Shown here: positions 56,101-64,000 of the stretch, one piece after another
Position numbering within the stretch: the first letter of the stretch is position 1
How the letters are laid out: each line of letters starts with the position of its first letter
Assembly: GCF_009389715.1 (NCBI RefSeq)
Contig: NC_052399.1
Span: 24,437,146-24,501,145, forward strand
Reading direction: 5' to 3'
Source of the DNA: Phoenix dactylifera
Lineage: Eukaryota > Streptophyta > Magnoliopsida > Arecales > Arecaceae
Length of the DNA: 64,000 nucleotides
Position numbers and translations under genes: made by a program
Notes under the pieces: model-generated
The model's input: only the letters and a program-made list of their open reading frames with translations
Told to the model about the DNA's origin: nothing
The model's database searches: none

Positions 56101-59100
56101 ACTTATATTATTCTTTACTTTTATTTTTCAAGCTTAGTTTTTCTCTGCTTCTTTTTTTCTCTTTCAACTTGTGGTAATTTTAGTCTTTACCCAAGTTATA
56201 ACATCCTTTTTTGCTTATGCTTATGTCCATACTTTTATAAGTGGCATGTTTCTTTCATTCTACTTTTGCAGAAACACAGTGCTGGCAGGAATGGCTTATA
56301 TTTGCGGACATATTTTTCTTTCTCATGAAGAGTGGCTGTATTGATTTTCTCGATTTTGTTAATAAACTTGCATCTCGAATTACAAAAGGTGACCAACAGA
56401 TTCTTCGGAGTAATCATGTGACCTGGCTGCTTGCGCAGATTATTCGTATTGAGATTGTCATGAACACTTTATGCTCAGACCCAAAGAAGGTGGTTCCCAG
56501 TGCATATTCATAAATTAATGTGCTTTTGCACTTTTTTTACCATGGAGAAAGAGCCACTAATCTAATTGACATTTATTCATGTTTTATTGTGAGCATTTTT
56601 TTCGTAACTTTAATGCTCATTTTCTTTTCCAATATATATTACTTTTTTTGCTTCTACACGTCTTATTTTTTGTTTTTGTCAGGTGGAGACTACAAAAAAG
56701 ATCATTTCCTTTCATAAAGAAGATAAAAATTTTGACTCAAACAATGTCAATGCTCAAAGTATTCTTTTAGACTTCATCAGTAGTAGCCAAACCTTGCGCA
56801 TTTGGTCTTTCAACGCTTCTATTAGAGAGTATCTCAACAACGATCAGCTTCAGAAAGGAAAGCAAATAGATGAGTGGTGGAAGCAAGTGGCAAAAGGTAT
56901 TTGCATTAGGTTTTGGCTTGAGATCTACTTATTTGGCAAAATTAATTCTGTTTCTTTAAATTTATTATTGCAAAATCACTTTATATGGTGTATTGTTGAT
57001 TTGGTGCACAAACCATTCAGCATACAGGCTACTAGATGTACAATTTCTGGGAATTGTTTTTATAAGACATTCTTAAGTAAATCAAGTAATTTTCTTTTGT
57101 CAGAAATCACAAATTATGTTCTTGATGCCTCAAATAAATTATTTTGGAAATTCTGATGGATATTGATGACCATTATGTTATGTGAGCTGAACTATAAAAC
57201 TTTTTCCTGCCTCCCTTCAGAACATGTATGTCCAATATGGCTTATATGAGCAATTCATAAACATCTTGATTCTAACTGATTGAGGAAATCTGAAGTGCAT
57301 ATGTAGGTTTTACTTTTTATTTTTTTAATGAGAGTAGTTTTTTATTATTATTTCTGTTCCATAACTTTACACTACATGTGAAAGGTTATTAATTATAAAA
57401 AATCAAAAATTGACACAAGTATGACATGGTTATGGCAATTAATAATTTTGAAGGTCTCAGATCTTTTGGCATGCCCTCATACTGTTCATGTACTGGTATT
57501 ATAGGTGTTATATGAGACATGGTACATCCCCACATATCTACTCACGGTTTTCCAAATTGGACGATGCTCATGTTGATATCATTGTTATAGCATGTGACAA
57601 AGGATCGATATGGAATGATATGGTTGATATCTGAAAATATCATTATCTGCACTGTATAGGGTGAAGGTGTTCTCGATCTGTCAAGGTCAAAAGCTCTTTC
57701 TTAGATATTCCATTTAAAGACTTAATGTTTTAATATGCCATCTTATTAATTTCTGTGCTTTTAATTCAATAGTACATCCATGCATCTGTTATCAAATGGA
57801 GCAACATACTTGCATTTTTAATCTAGGTCAAAAGCTCTTTCTTAGATATTCCATTTAAAAACTTAATGTTTTACTATGCCATCTTATTAATTTCTGTGCT
57901 TTTAATTCAATGGTACATCCATGCATCTGTTATCAAATGGAGCAACATACTTGCATTTTTAATCTAATAATGATCTGTTCTTTTGATACACCCTTTATTT
58001 CTTGATCTAATCATTTCAACTACCAGTCTAGTGCATATTGATTTTGAACTTTAGATTGTTCTACTTGGTTTCCTGGATTTTGCAGAAAAGTTTACTTCTA
58101 TATAATGCATTTTTTTTTAATTTTTAGCTTCAGGAGAGCGCACGATGGATTTTATGAACTTGGATGAAAGATCAATGGGGATGTTTTGGGTTCTTTCATT
58201 TACTATGGCCCAGCCTGCTTGTGATGCAGTGATGAACTGGTTTACCTCAGCTGGAGTCACAGAAATATTACAAGGATCTAATGTACAGTCTAATGATAGA
58301 ATGGTGATGTTGCGTGAAACTTACCCTCTGTCTATGACGTTGCTTTCTGGTTTGTCAACCAACTTATGTTTGAAACTTGCCTATCAACTTGAAGATGCGA
58401 TATTTCTTGGTCAGGTAAGATGAACATGATTTTGTTGCTTGATTTAATAGAGTTTTGGTCATGATATCTTACCCTTTTATACTTACCGCAGAAATAATTT
58501 GATATTTCATTTTGTGTCGGGTTAAAATATTTGTTTATGTATATCTTAACATCTAGGCATGCATCAAGTAATTATTTCATGCTGTCATGTGTCTATGAAC
58601 TGCATGCATACCATGTTCTGGTGCATAATTGCACAACATGCTGCGAATTAATGATGTGCCAGTATGTACTGAATTATTATTAGTTATAGATAAAAATGTC
58701 AAGATTATTGTTAGCATAGGCAGTATATCGGGTTCATGCCCGTAAATATTGCCAGTATAAAATTGTGTTTGTATATTTTTATACTCATATACATATGTAA
58801 TACATCCATAAACATGCATCTAACTATGCATGCATACATACATACAGAAGGATATATAATATAAGGTTCCCAGTGCCAGATTGTACCGCTCCCACTAGGT
58901 ATACCATACCACATTGGTATGAACAGATACATGGTCTTGGGGTTGTACTAAGTGCCGGTACCATGAACTGACATGTCCTGAAACTGTACCAGGATGTTAC
59001 CGACATGGGTACTGAAACTGCTACTACGAATCATGATGTAGACATAGATGTGTAAATTCATACAATTGTATATGTAAAGTCATTTGTATATTATTTTCTG

Positions 59101-62100
59101 CCTGCATGTGTGTGTATATCTATCTAGTTTATTCTTAGAAGAATGTAAAGTGTGTGCATGAGTCTTCTCTGCTGCTCTAGTATTCTGGTTTAGTTCAAAT
59201 CAACTATTATTTCTCAGGATGTAGTTGTGTATACTTCAGTTTCTGGGCAAATCTAAAAGTTTACTATTGATTGTGGACATGTTTAACACTGCTGTAGGTC
59301 ATTCCTAGCATCGCTATGGTTGAAACATATGTCAGGTTACTGCTGATCGCACCTCACTCATTATTTCGTCCCCATTTCACGGTATCTTCTTGTCTTGTAA
59401 TGTTTGTTATTTATCTCTTAATACACTTTTAGGTGTATTTGTAATAAGGCGTCTTAATCATCATATTTCTGGTTTTGCAGTCAATTTCCTTATATTTCTT
59501 CAATTTTTTGTTAGTAAAAACTTATGTATTGCATTCTGATATGAAATCAAATGTGGATGTTATTTTCTTGTTTTCTTGACAAATATCTTAAGAATTTTGA
59601 AATATATGCAACAATTCCCAATGACATCTTGATTCCTTGCTTTCTGGAAATCGTTGTTAGTTGTCCGATAAGGAATGGCATATATAAGCTATGATAATCG
59701 GTTATTGCAATGTATCAGGAACGTGTTGTACCACCACAGGATGACAGAGCATGCCTGTCTAGTACTGGTTGGTACACTAAATATATTTTTATTTCTTGGT
59801 TTCTTCTATATGGGTTCTTAAGTTTTTACAGGTTTTTTTGTTTTAATGGCTTTTGAGAGATTGAGGCTCTAGAACATCTAAAAGTCCCTATAATTAGGGT
59901 CCAATGTGGTATGATGTGAAACAATTTAAAGAAAACAACAATGGTTTTAAATTGAACACCATTTATCAATCATAGCATGAAGATGGCTTCATATTTTATA
60001 TTGTAATTAAACTCATTTAGATATTTTTAAATTAATTATCAATATTATTATTATAAGTTACTAGATAATAGTGATAATTTGCGGTTCTGCATAACTATGT
60101 CAAGTATATGCCAGCTACCTCTGAAAATAGTTTCTAATTATCTATAAATGCAACCAAATTGTTTCTTAGTTTTTTTTTTTCGATTTGTTAACTGAGTTTA
60201 GTTAAAATTCTAAATTATAAATTTTGAAATTCATAGAAATTCTGAAAATTGAAATTTATTAAGGATTATTGTACCTTCACTTGAGGAGTACTACATATAT
60301 TTTCTCCAACCCAAAAAAAGGTGTTTTGAATGGTTGATTTTAAAAATGTGCTAATTTTTCTCTTTAGGGGGCTCGAAATGTGCACAAAAATTGTGCAATT
60401 GGTGCAAAAGAAAGGGGTAACATGTGCACATACACAGCTCTAACATGCTATTTTTCCAAAGAATTGTTTCTATTTTTTAGTTTTAATTATTCTTCATTCA
60501 AAAAATTTTTATAGTTTAAGAAATTTTTTTCTGAAAAGGTACATGGATGTGTAGATCAATGATAGACCTACAACACATCAAGAAATCATGCCAAAAAAGT
60601 TCGACATGATTTGTCCCTTTTTATGTATTTTAGCCATTATTATGGCCAAAAACAAAGAGAGTATATTACCTTCTTAGAAGCAATTCTACACTTTTGTCAT
60701 GCAAGTTTGCACTTCAGGTGGTTGAATCCTTTGGCCCATGGTCTACAAAACTGATACCAAGTATGGTATCAATGCAGTATGGTAGGTACCATGTGGTACA
60801 CCATATTGAGATAGGCTTCCAAGTTCCAACTATATTTTTTTCTCACTCCTAGCCATGGTACCACTCAGAAATTGGGTGGTCCAGGGTGGTTTTGCTTGAT
60901 ACAGATAGGTATGGACTGGTTTGTCTTATATACTGAATCAAACCTTGTTATCATATTAGTACCTTATCGGCATGGTATGGTATATAGTCGATACGGGATA
61001 GTACTGGTCGGTACAACAACCCTTGCTTCCCCCTCGCCTTTTCCTGCTCTCTTTTAAAAAAAAACATATGAAGAAAAAATGTCTTGAGGGCCTTAGAACC
61101 AATTGGAAGCAGATGGAATTGGTCTGATTTTGATCAGAAATAACTTGGTACTGGTTTGTACCAAGCAATATGAACTTGGTCAACCCAGTTCGTGCAGGAA
61201 CTACATACTCCTCACTATGTTGGTATATTACATCCTATACCACCACATTTGATCAGCTTCTTGAATCACGGCTTATTGTTTGTCCATTTTTATTGGTTTT
61301 GTATTTAAAATTTCTTATGGTAAGCTTGTTACTCAAAGAGGAACAAATACATATAATGTTCTAACGTAAATAATTGCCACAATAATCAAATAATTTATTT
61401 AGTAGGGATTAAATCCGTGACATAAAAGAGATGCCCAACTCATGAATGGAATATTATTATATCCAAGGTCCGCCGAATCGAGCTGAACCGCCTAATTAGG
61501 TCCGTACCTTGCCGACCCGGCTGGGGACTGGGTTGGTTCACCTATTTTTTTTGGAATCGGTCGGAACTGGTTCCGAACCGATAGAAATGGGCCGGAACCG
61601 GTCTCGAACTGTTCAGACTCAGTTCGAACTGGCCGGTTCTGTGCATAACTGGGGTGAACCATCCAGTTTGCACTGAGTCAGACCGGTTCTGAACTGCCCC
61701 CCTCCCCCCTCTTTCTTTTATTTTAAAGACTTGTTGGGAAGGCCTGAGAACTCGTAAATCCTTTCCCACAACGAAAAATATGCTGATTCAGCACGATTGA
61801 AGGAGGATCCAACCCTTAATAAGATATGCTTTCTTTTCTCTATCTCATTTCCTCTCTTTTTTTTTGGACGCCAAAAAAGACCTTGAAATTTGCAGAAAAA
61901 GGGAAGATCATGTCAAAATTTTTGATCTTGCCTTGATTTTATGATAGATCTATGGATGATCTACACGACATGAAAACTTTTAATTTTTAGATTATATATA
62001 ATATTTAAAAATTAAAAATATATTTTTAGATTAAAAATAAAAAATAAAATAAATAAAATAAAATTGTAAAAAATTGTAAAATCAGAAGCGTATTTAGGGG

Positions 62101-64000
62101 TATGCAAGCTACTCTTCAACTAAATTTGATGTCTATTTATTCAAGTTTTAATGCGATGATGCATAGTGACCTTGGCCTAATTTTGAAAAAAATTGAGAGA
62201 TAAGTAGCCTTTGATGCATGCCCACGGGCCTAGAAAAATATATGTAGCATCTATTGTAGGATTTCACATAGATTTGAACTCAAATTAATTTTTTAAAACA
62301 TTTATATTTAAAAAATATTTTTTAATTTAAAAATAAAAATATAATTAATGCCAAAAGTTATGAAAAATTAGTAGCATATAATATATATTTTAGAAGTATT
62401 TTCTGAAGTAAAAAACATATTTTTCTGAATTTATGGTATTTAAACAATTTTTTTAATTAAAAATTATTAAATATATAAAAAATAAAAAATTAAAAGTATT
62501 ACTATGTATTACATAAATCAGATGTATTTTCTGAAGTAAAAAATATTATCTTCATTACAATAAAATTTTGTTATTTATTTTTAAATAATTGATAAACTGA
62601 CGTACGTGATAAACCTGTAGGAATGGAACTATCAAGAAAAAAAGAAGCTAGAGCATGATATTAGTTGGGACATGGGTAAATGCTCTCGGATCGGCACCAT
62701 TGGAAGTGCAACATAAAGTTTAAGGAAGGAGGAATAACCAGATTGAAGTAGCACCTAGCTGGTGGTTATTCCGATGTATGTGTCGGAAATGCCCACAGAA
62801 GGTTTGGTAGTTGAAGCACTTCACTGATTTCAAAGCAGCAAATGAGGATTCCCAAGAAGAAGGCGATGGACCGCTGAGCGGCAGAGCTATCTTCCGATCA
62901 ATCCATAAAGTCAAAGGAGGCGTCCGCTCCAGATGACGAGAAGACAAATCTAGACTGCCATGCAGGTGAGCTTGGATGATCAATGGCAGTAGGATGAGGT
63001 AGCCAGGCATAAGGCTCGATTTGGGCCCTTATACTACGAGTTGGTCTTTAGTTCTGCGAGCAATAGGGCAGATCCAGAGCTTAGGAACTCAGTGAGGGAG
63101 GCCGTCAGTAGAGATTGGCCGTATTGCATCTACGTTGGGGGCTTTTGGTAGCAGAAATTTCTTTAGGAAGATTCTATCAAGAGTCACCATCCATGATTTA
63201 GATCCACATGCCTTTTTCAGTAAGGATTCAAAGCAGTAGAGGGTTGACAAAATGCTAAAGAAGGTTAAAAATAAGGATGTGGCGAGCTATTGGATTCTGG
63301 TTTTACCTCAGCCACATCCCAGCGAATATAGCATACAATAAGTGCTATAGGTCTGCTGTTTTCTCTATATAGGCTGCCGGTTCCGGTGTAGATTCTCTAG
63401 GACCGAACGACATTTACGGTGAGCTTTTTAACAATAATGAGCTAGAGAAGTAGATTGCCTAATACAATAGCAAGTGGCCCATATATGGACTGACAGTGAT
63501 GTATGATGGTTGGATCGGTCCTACCAGGCGGAGCATTATCAACTTCTTGACATATTGTGATATGAAGACTTTCTTCTATAAGTCAGTTGATGTTTTCGAT
63601 TAGGTGCACGACGCCATATACATCCTCAGATTGATAGAGGTAATTGATCAGGTAGGAGGAGAATGTCGTGCAAGTCATCAGTAATAATGGGCTACAATAT
63701 AAGGCCATTGGACAGATCTTGATGGAGCGGCGACTCCATATTTTTTGGATTTCATGTGCTGCACATTGTATCGACCTCATGTTGATGGACATTGCGAAAA
63801 TTTGTAGGGTGCAACAGACAGTGGAGACACCCTAAACCATCACCAGATATATTTATAACCATGCATAGGTCCTATTACTGATGAGGAGGTATGCAGAAAG
63901 AGAGATCTTGAGATCAGGAGTACACAGTTTACTACCAATTATATTGCACTTGATAGTCTTCATTAGAGAAAATCAGCCCTACGTTAGATGTTTGTCAATT
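38100..64000 (+). CDS. MED23: Mediator tail subunit 23, exons 1-9 (3' part beyond window)
   Basis: Nine exons join in frame to 752 residues, roughly the first half of a plant MED23 (about 1600 residues). Recognisable runs are HPARAAIVDLFNLYLG, RDLPPRDEKFILDFEQLQ, EQLRAVTESVLVSFIIQC, LLFAIRGLCSIGYVKWDTF, LRTTPSPDWWRRVL, CWQEWLIFADIFFFLMKSG, NHVTWLLAQIIRIE and KGKQIDEWWKQVA. MED23 is part of the Mediator tail that relays signals from DNA-bound activators to RNA polymerase II in the nucleus. Exon 4 (330 codons) holds a Ser/Thr/Ala-rich low-complexity stretch near residues 145-220, usual in plant versions. All splice sites are GT-AG and no stop or shift was seen. Introns 4 (10.5 kb), 5 (5.4 kb) and 9 (over 4.6 kb) are filled with transposons. 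The C-terminal half must lie downstream. Confidence 0.95.
38276..38319 (+). CDS. MED23: MED23 exon 2
   Basis: 44 bp between TTGCAG and CTC|GTATGC, encoding RNSRQRPEDPSRET plus two bases. Confidence 0.9.
38950..39049 (+). CDS. MED23: MED23 exon 3
   Basis: 100 bp between ATCAG and CCG|GTAATT. Encodes NKMQKRVTAPNRDLPPRDEK and a following helix. Confidence 0.93.
39124..40113 (+). CDS. MED23: MED23 exon 4
   Basis: 990 bp between TTCAG|GACCAG and GAG|GTAGGC, phase 0 at both ends. The longest exon, with the low-complexity Ser/Thr segment and the WLVNWDQRLQ region. The frame stays open about 24 codons past the donor, but homology to the family ends at GEPLHGE. Confidence 0.94.
40114..43100 (+). other. 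MED23 intron 4, left part
   Basis: Contains no exon. 41345-41530 is a short relic of the CCGGTACC-type hAT family (AAGGTTCACCGTAC ... CCGGTACCGAGATTGTG). 41930-42060 and 42240-42370 are diverged direct repeats about 312 bp apart (GAGGATGAATTGGTGAA / AAGGATGAATTGGTGAA). Confidence 0.5.
43520..43717 (-). pseudogene. Tyr/Gly/Ser-rich tail of the hAT transposase
   Basis: A low-complexity stretch (DRYRYRYGYDASEASSSGGY) after the dimerisation domain, as often seen at the end of plant hAT transposases. Placement in the same element is inferred from position. Confidence 0.45.
43940..45245 (-). repeat. Tandemly duplicated C-terminal region of the hAT transposase
   Basis: Copy a (about 44040-44700) and copy b (about 44690-45800, interrupted by an insertion) align along their length. 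Shared peptides are MSETSSQRYDxELLxRGHHA and GGRRHPSSxRxQAKRG, and the hAT dimerisation piece NWSTFTLIHREQRNRLTQKR occurs in copy b with a counterpart in copy a. The nucleotides differ by roughly one in ten, so the duplication is old. Confidence 0.78.
45278..45756. mobile_element. Non-autonomous hAT element, 479 bp, inside the duplicated hAT tail
   Basis: Ends CAAGGTATACTAAAC and (reverse complement) CAAGGATCACCGAACC. The flanks ATCTCGAT (45270-45277) and ATTTGCAT (45757-45764) match at 5 of 8 positions. In the empty paralogous copy at about 44639-44646 a single ATCTGAAT stands between the same neighbours, so the 8-bp duplication is supported. The subterminal parts are rich in CCGGT and GGTACC motifs. 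The centre is a 29-bp palindromic tandem array. Confidence 0.8.
45556..45663. repeat. 29-bp tandem repeat made of palindromes
   Basis: Units start with CTGTGG at 45585, 45614 and 45643, preceded by a slightly different first copy. Each contains the palindrome TGTGGCATTAAATGCCACA. The array can fold into several hairpins. Confidence 0.88.
46060..47960 (-). pseudogene. hAT transposase pseudogene: BED finger, DUF659, middle domain
   Basis: The open pieces, with stops between them, read in order as a plant hAT transposase: BED finger (residues pairing C..C and H), a Ser/Ala-rich linker (47606-47307), DUF659 with CDGWTSPTKQSINFL, KSVDASNQVHDA and VITDNGPQ, and LNPRFQYTIPRFEMDGKLRA. hAT transposases cut and paste elements with 8-bp target duplications. 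At least four breaks make this copy inactive. Confidence 0.82.
48867..48986. repeat. 40-bp tandem repeat, three copies
   Basis: Units start at GTTGAAACAAT (48867, 48907, 48947) and contain GAATGAAGGCCTGAGAAGGC. The copies are almost identical. A single related sequence (GGAAGGCCTGAGAACTCG) is present in the second hAT copy near 61738. Confidence 0.85.
49224..50150. other. MED23 intron 4, right part
   Basis: No exon, domain or repeat that I could support between the hAT end and the SINE at 50159. Confidence 0.4.
50159..50320 (-). mobile_element. Au-like SINE 1 in MED23 intron 4, opposite to the gene
   Basis: In reverse order the hallmarks of the plant Au SINE appear: AAGGGCAGGCTAGTACACAA (the usual CTTGTGTACCGGGCTGCCCTT-type 3' end), GTACGCAGCCTTA, CTGTTTC, and CCTGATCTCTAGGTCACA, the counterpart of the tRNA-like head. 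Diverged, with no clear target duplication. It lies 290 bp before exon 5. Confidence 0.7.
50613..50844 (+). CDS. MED23: MED23 exon 5
   Basis: 232 bp between CATAG|GATTTT and CAG|GTATTG. Encodes DFAYSIPKGSLDWERAL and LRTTPSPDWW. It lies 10.5 kb after exon 4. Confidence 0.93.
50845..52375 (+). other. MED23 intron 5, left part
   Basis: Apart from SINE 2 there is no exon or recognised repeat. Confidence 0.4.
51325..51465 (-). mobile_element. Au-like SINE 2 in MED23 intron 5, opposite to the gene
   Basis: GTGCATGAGGCTCTTGCC, GGTACGCAGTCTTACC, GGCAGTTTCTGTGTTACGAA and CATGACCTCCAGGTAA match the same family in reverse. It is shorter than SINE 1 by an internal deletion around the GGGTC...GTACGC part. 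Confidence 0.68.
52384..53019. mobile_element. Non-autonomous hAT element, 636 bp, exact 8-bp target duplication
   Basis: Ends CAAGGTACGCTGAATCGG and (reverse complement) CATGGTCTTCCGAACC. TTTAAAAC lies outside both (52376-52383 and 53020-53027) without mismatch. Subterminal CCGGTACC/GGCCGGTACGG repeats face inward. A 62-bp tandem duplication (TTAATGCCACTCTGTGGC at 52523 and 52585) lies inside. No transposase frame. Confidence 0.85.
53028..54650 (+). other. MED23 intron 5, middle part
   Basis: AT-rich intron DNA with no exon and no repeat boundaries that I could fix. Confidence 0.4.
54651..55011. repeat. 205-bp direct duplication in MED23 intron 5
   Basis: TTTTAGCACCCRCTTCC begins at 54651 and again at 54856. 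The copies share about 160 bp with few differences (CTCGTTTG/CTTGTCTG). The second copy ends where the next hAT relative inserted. Confidence 0.85.
55013..55195. mobile_element. Non-autonomous hAT element, 183 bp
   Basis: Ends CAAGGTACTGAACTGG and (reverse complement) CAACGTACGCCGTCTCGG. The flanks TTTTGTTC (55005-55012) and ATATGTTC (55196-55203) agree at 6 of 8 positions. The inside is built of GGTACCGG-like motifs, as in the 636-bp relative. Confidence 0.7.
55204..56271 (+). other. MED23 intron 5, right part
   Basis: AT-rich intron sequence without further supported features. Confidence 0.4.
56272..56489 (+). CDS. MED23: MED23 exon 6
   Basis: 218 bp between TTGCAG|AAACAC and AAG|GTGGTT. 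Encodes TQCWQEWLIFADIFFFLMKS and NHVTWLLAQIIRIE. Confidence 0.93.
56683..56896 (+). CDS. MED23: MED23 exon 7
   Basis: 214 bp between GTCAG|GTGGAG and AAAG|GTATTT. Encodes VETTKKIISFHKEDKNFDS to KQIDEWWKQVAK. Confidence 0.93.
57685..57966. repeat. 141-bp tandem duplication in MED23 intron 7
   Basis: GGTCAAAAGCTCTTTCTTAG starts at 57685 and 57826. The two units differ at only a few bases, so this is a recent tandem duplication. Confidence 0.92.
58128..58414 (+). CDS. MED23: MED23 exon 8
   Basis: 287 bp between TTTAG|CTTCAG and CAG|GTAAGA. Encodes SGERTMDFMNLDERSMGMFW to LKLAYQLEDAIFLGQ. Confidence 0.93.
58860..59035. mobile_element. Decayed relative of the CCGGTACC-type hAT family
   Basis: Dense GGTACC/GGTAT motifs (TGCCGGTACCATG, GTACCAGGATGTTACC) and a start TAAGGTTCCCAGTGCC resemble the better preserved relatives. 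Ends and target duplication are not certain. Confidence 0.4.
59298..59381 (+). CDS. MED23: MED23 exon 9
   Basis: 84 bp between TGTAG|GTCATT and ACG|GTATCT, 28 codons (VIPSIAMVETYVRLLLIAPH...). No further MED23 exon was found before 64000. Confidence 0.9.
59382..61463 (+). other. MED23 intron 9, left part, with hAT relics
   Basis: No MED23 exon. 60530-60640 (TAGACCTACAACACATC, ATCATGCC, CGACATGATTTGTCCC) matches the leader of the hAT family near 48650-48730. 60730-61025 is rich in GGTATGG/GGTACC motifs. Both look like remains of the same family. Confidence 0.45.
61464..64000 (+). mobile_element. Second hAT transposon of the same family (plus strand, cut by window)
   Basis: It begins CAAGGTCCGCCGAATCG with a GGAACCGGTCTCGAACTG-like terminal zone, then a leader that matches 48000-49000 in reverse, then transposase sequence from about 62690. 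Order and content mirror the copy in intron 4. The 3' part lies outside. The left 8-bp flank is TATTATAT (61456-61463), but its partner cannot be seen. Confidence 0.78.
62690..64000 (+). pseudogene. hAT transposase pseudogene (BED finger and DUF659), partial
   Basis: Starts with GATCGGCACCATTGGAAGTG, as in the other copy (ATCGGCACCATTAGAAGTAC). The BED-finger part RLK-HLAGGYSDVCVGNAHR-like at about 62735-62800 is followed by the linker (63000-63240) and the DUF659 part from about 63450 (GPIYGLTVMYDGW, then TDNGLQYKA near 63680). Many stops and shifts. Nucleotide similarity to the minus-strand copy is high enough to align throughout. Confidence 0.78.

Overview
This window is nuclear DNA from a flowering plant, most likely a monocot. 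It has large introns with GT-AG borders, a Mediator gene, a GPI-anchored lipid-transfer protein, a plant RING protein, and many plant transposon families (Ty3/gypsy, Ty1/copia, hAT, CACTA, PIF/Harbinger-like, SINEs). No species can be named from the sequence alone, and nothing bacterial or CRISPR-like is present.

Layout. 1-4230: the 5' part of a Ty3/gypsy retrotransposon on the minus strand (LTR, primer site, gag, protease, start of reverse transcriptase). 4231-6330: AT-rich DNA without a gene. 6330-18960: three or more diverged copies of an unrecognised transcription-unit-like locus. Two copies keep an upstream block of heat-shock-element-like motifs ending in a TATA box, and a further upstream-only piece keeps the motifs. 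A stack of transposons lies between and inside the copies: a hAT element with an 8-bp target duplication, and a gypsy-type LTR that itself holds a CACTA relic and a 2.3-kb copia-type solo LTR. 21161-23355: a three-exon GPI-anchored lipid-transfer protein gene (minus strand).

23700-33170: a decayed copia polymerase on the minus strand, broken by a 1.27-kb solo LTR (TSD AGACC) and by a 5.6-kb insertion flanked by TAA. That insertion begins with one MITE-like element and ends with a second related one. Between and inside them it carries a host-like gene remnant and an intact RING-H2 reading frame. This composite structure and the heat-shock-element locus are the two most interesting items here. 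33328-35323 is another solo LTR.

38100 to beyond 64000: the first nine exons (752 codons) of MED23, the Mediator tail subunit. Its introns are 0.1 to 10.5 kb long. Intron 4 holds a decayed hAT transposase (minus strand) with a tandemly duplicated C-terminus. Intron 9 holds a second copy of the same hAT family (plus strand) that runs off the window. Several short non-autonomous relatives rich in CCGGTACC-like motifs sit in the introns, three with 8-bp target duplications that can be read directly. Two Au-like SINEs lie in intron 5.

Only MED23 and the lipid-transfer gene look like ordinary functioning host genes. The RING frame is intact but lacks one zinc ligand. Almost everything else is transposon-derived or unassigned.
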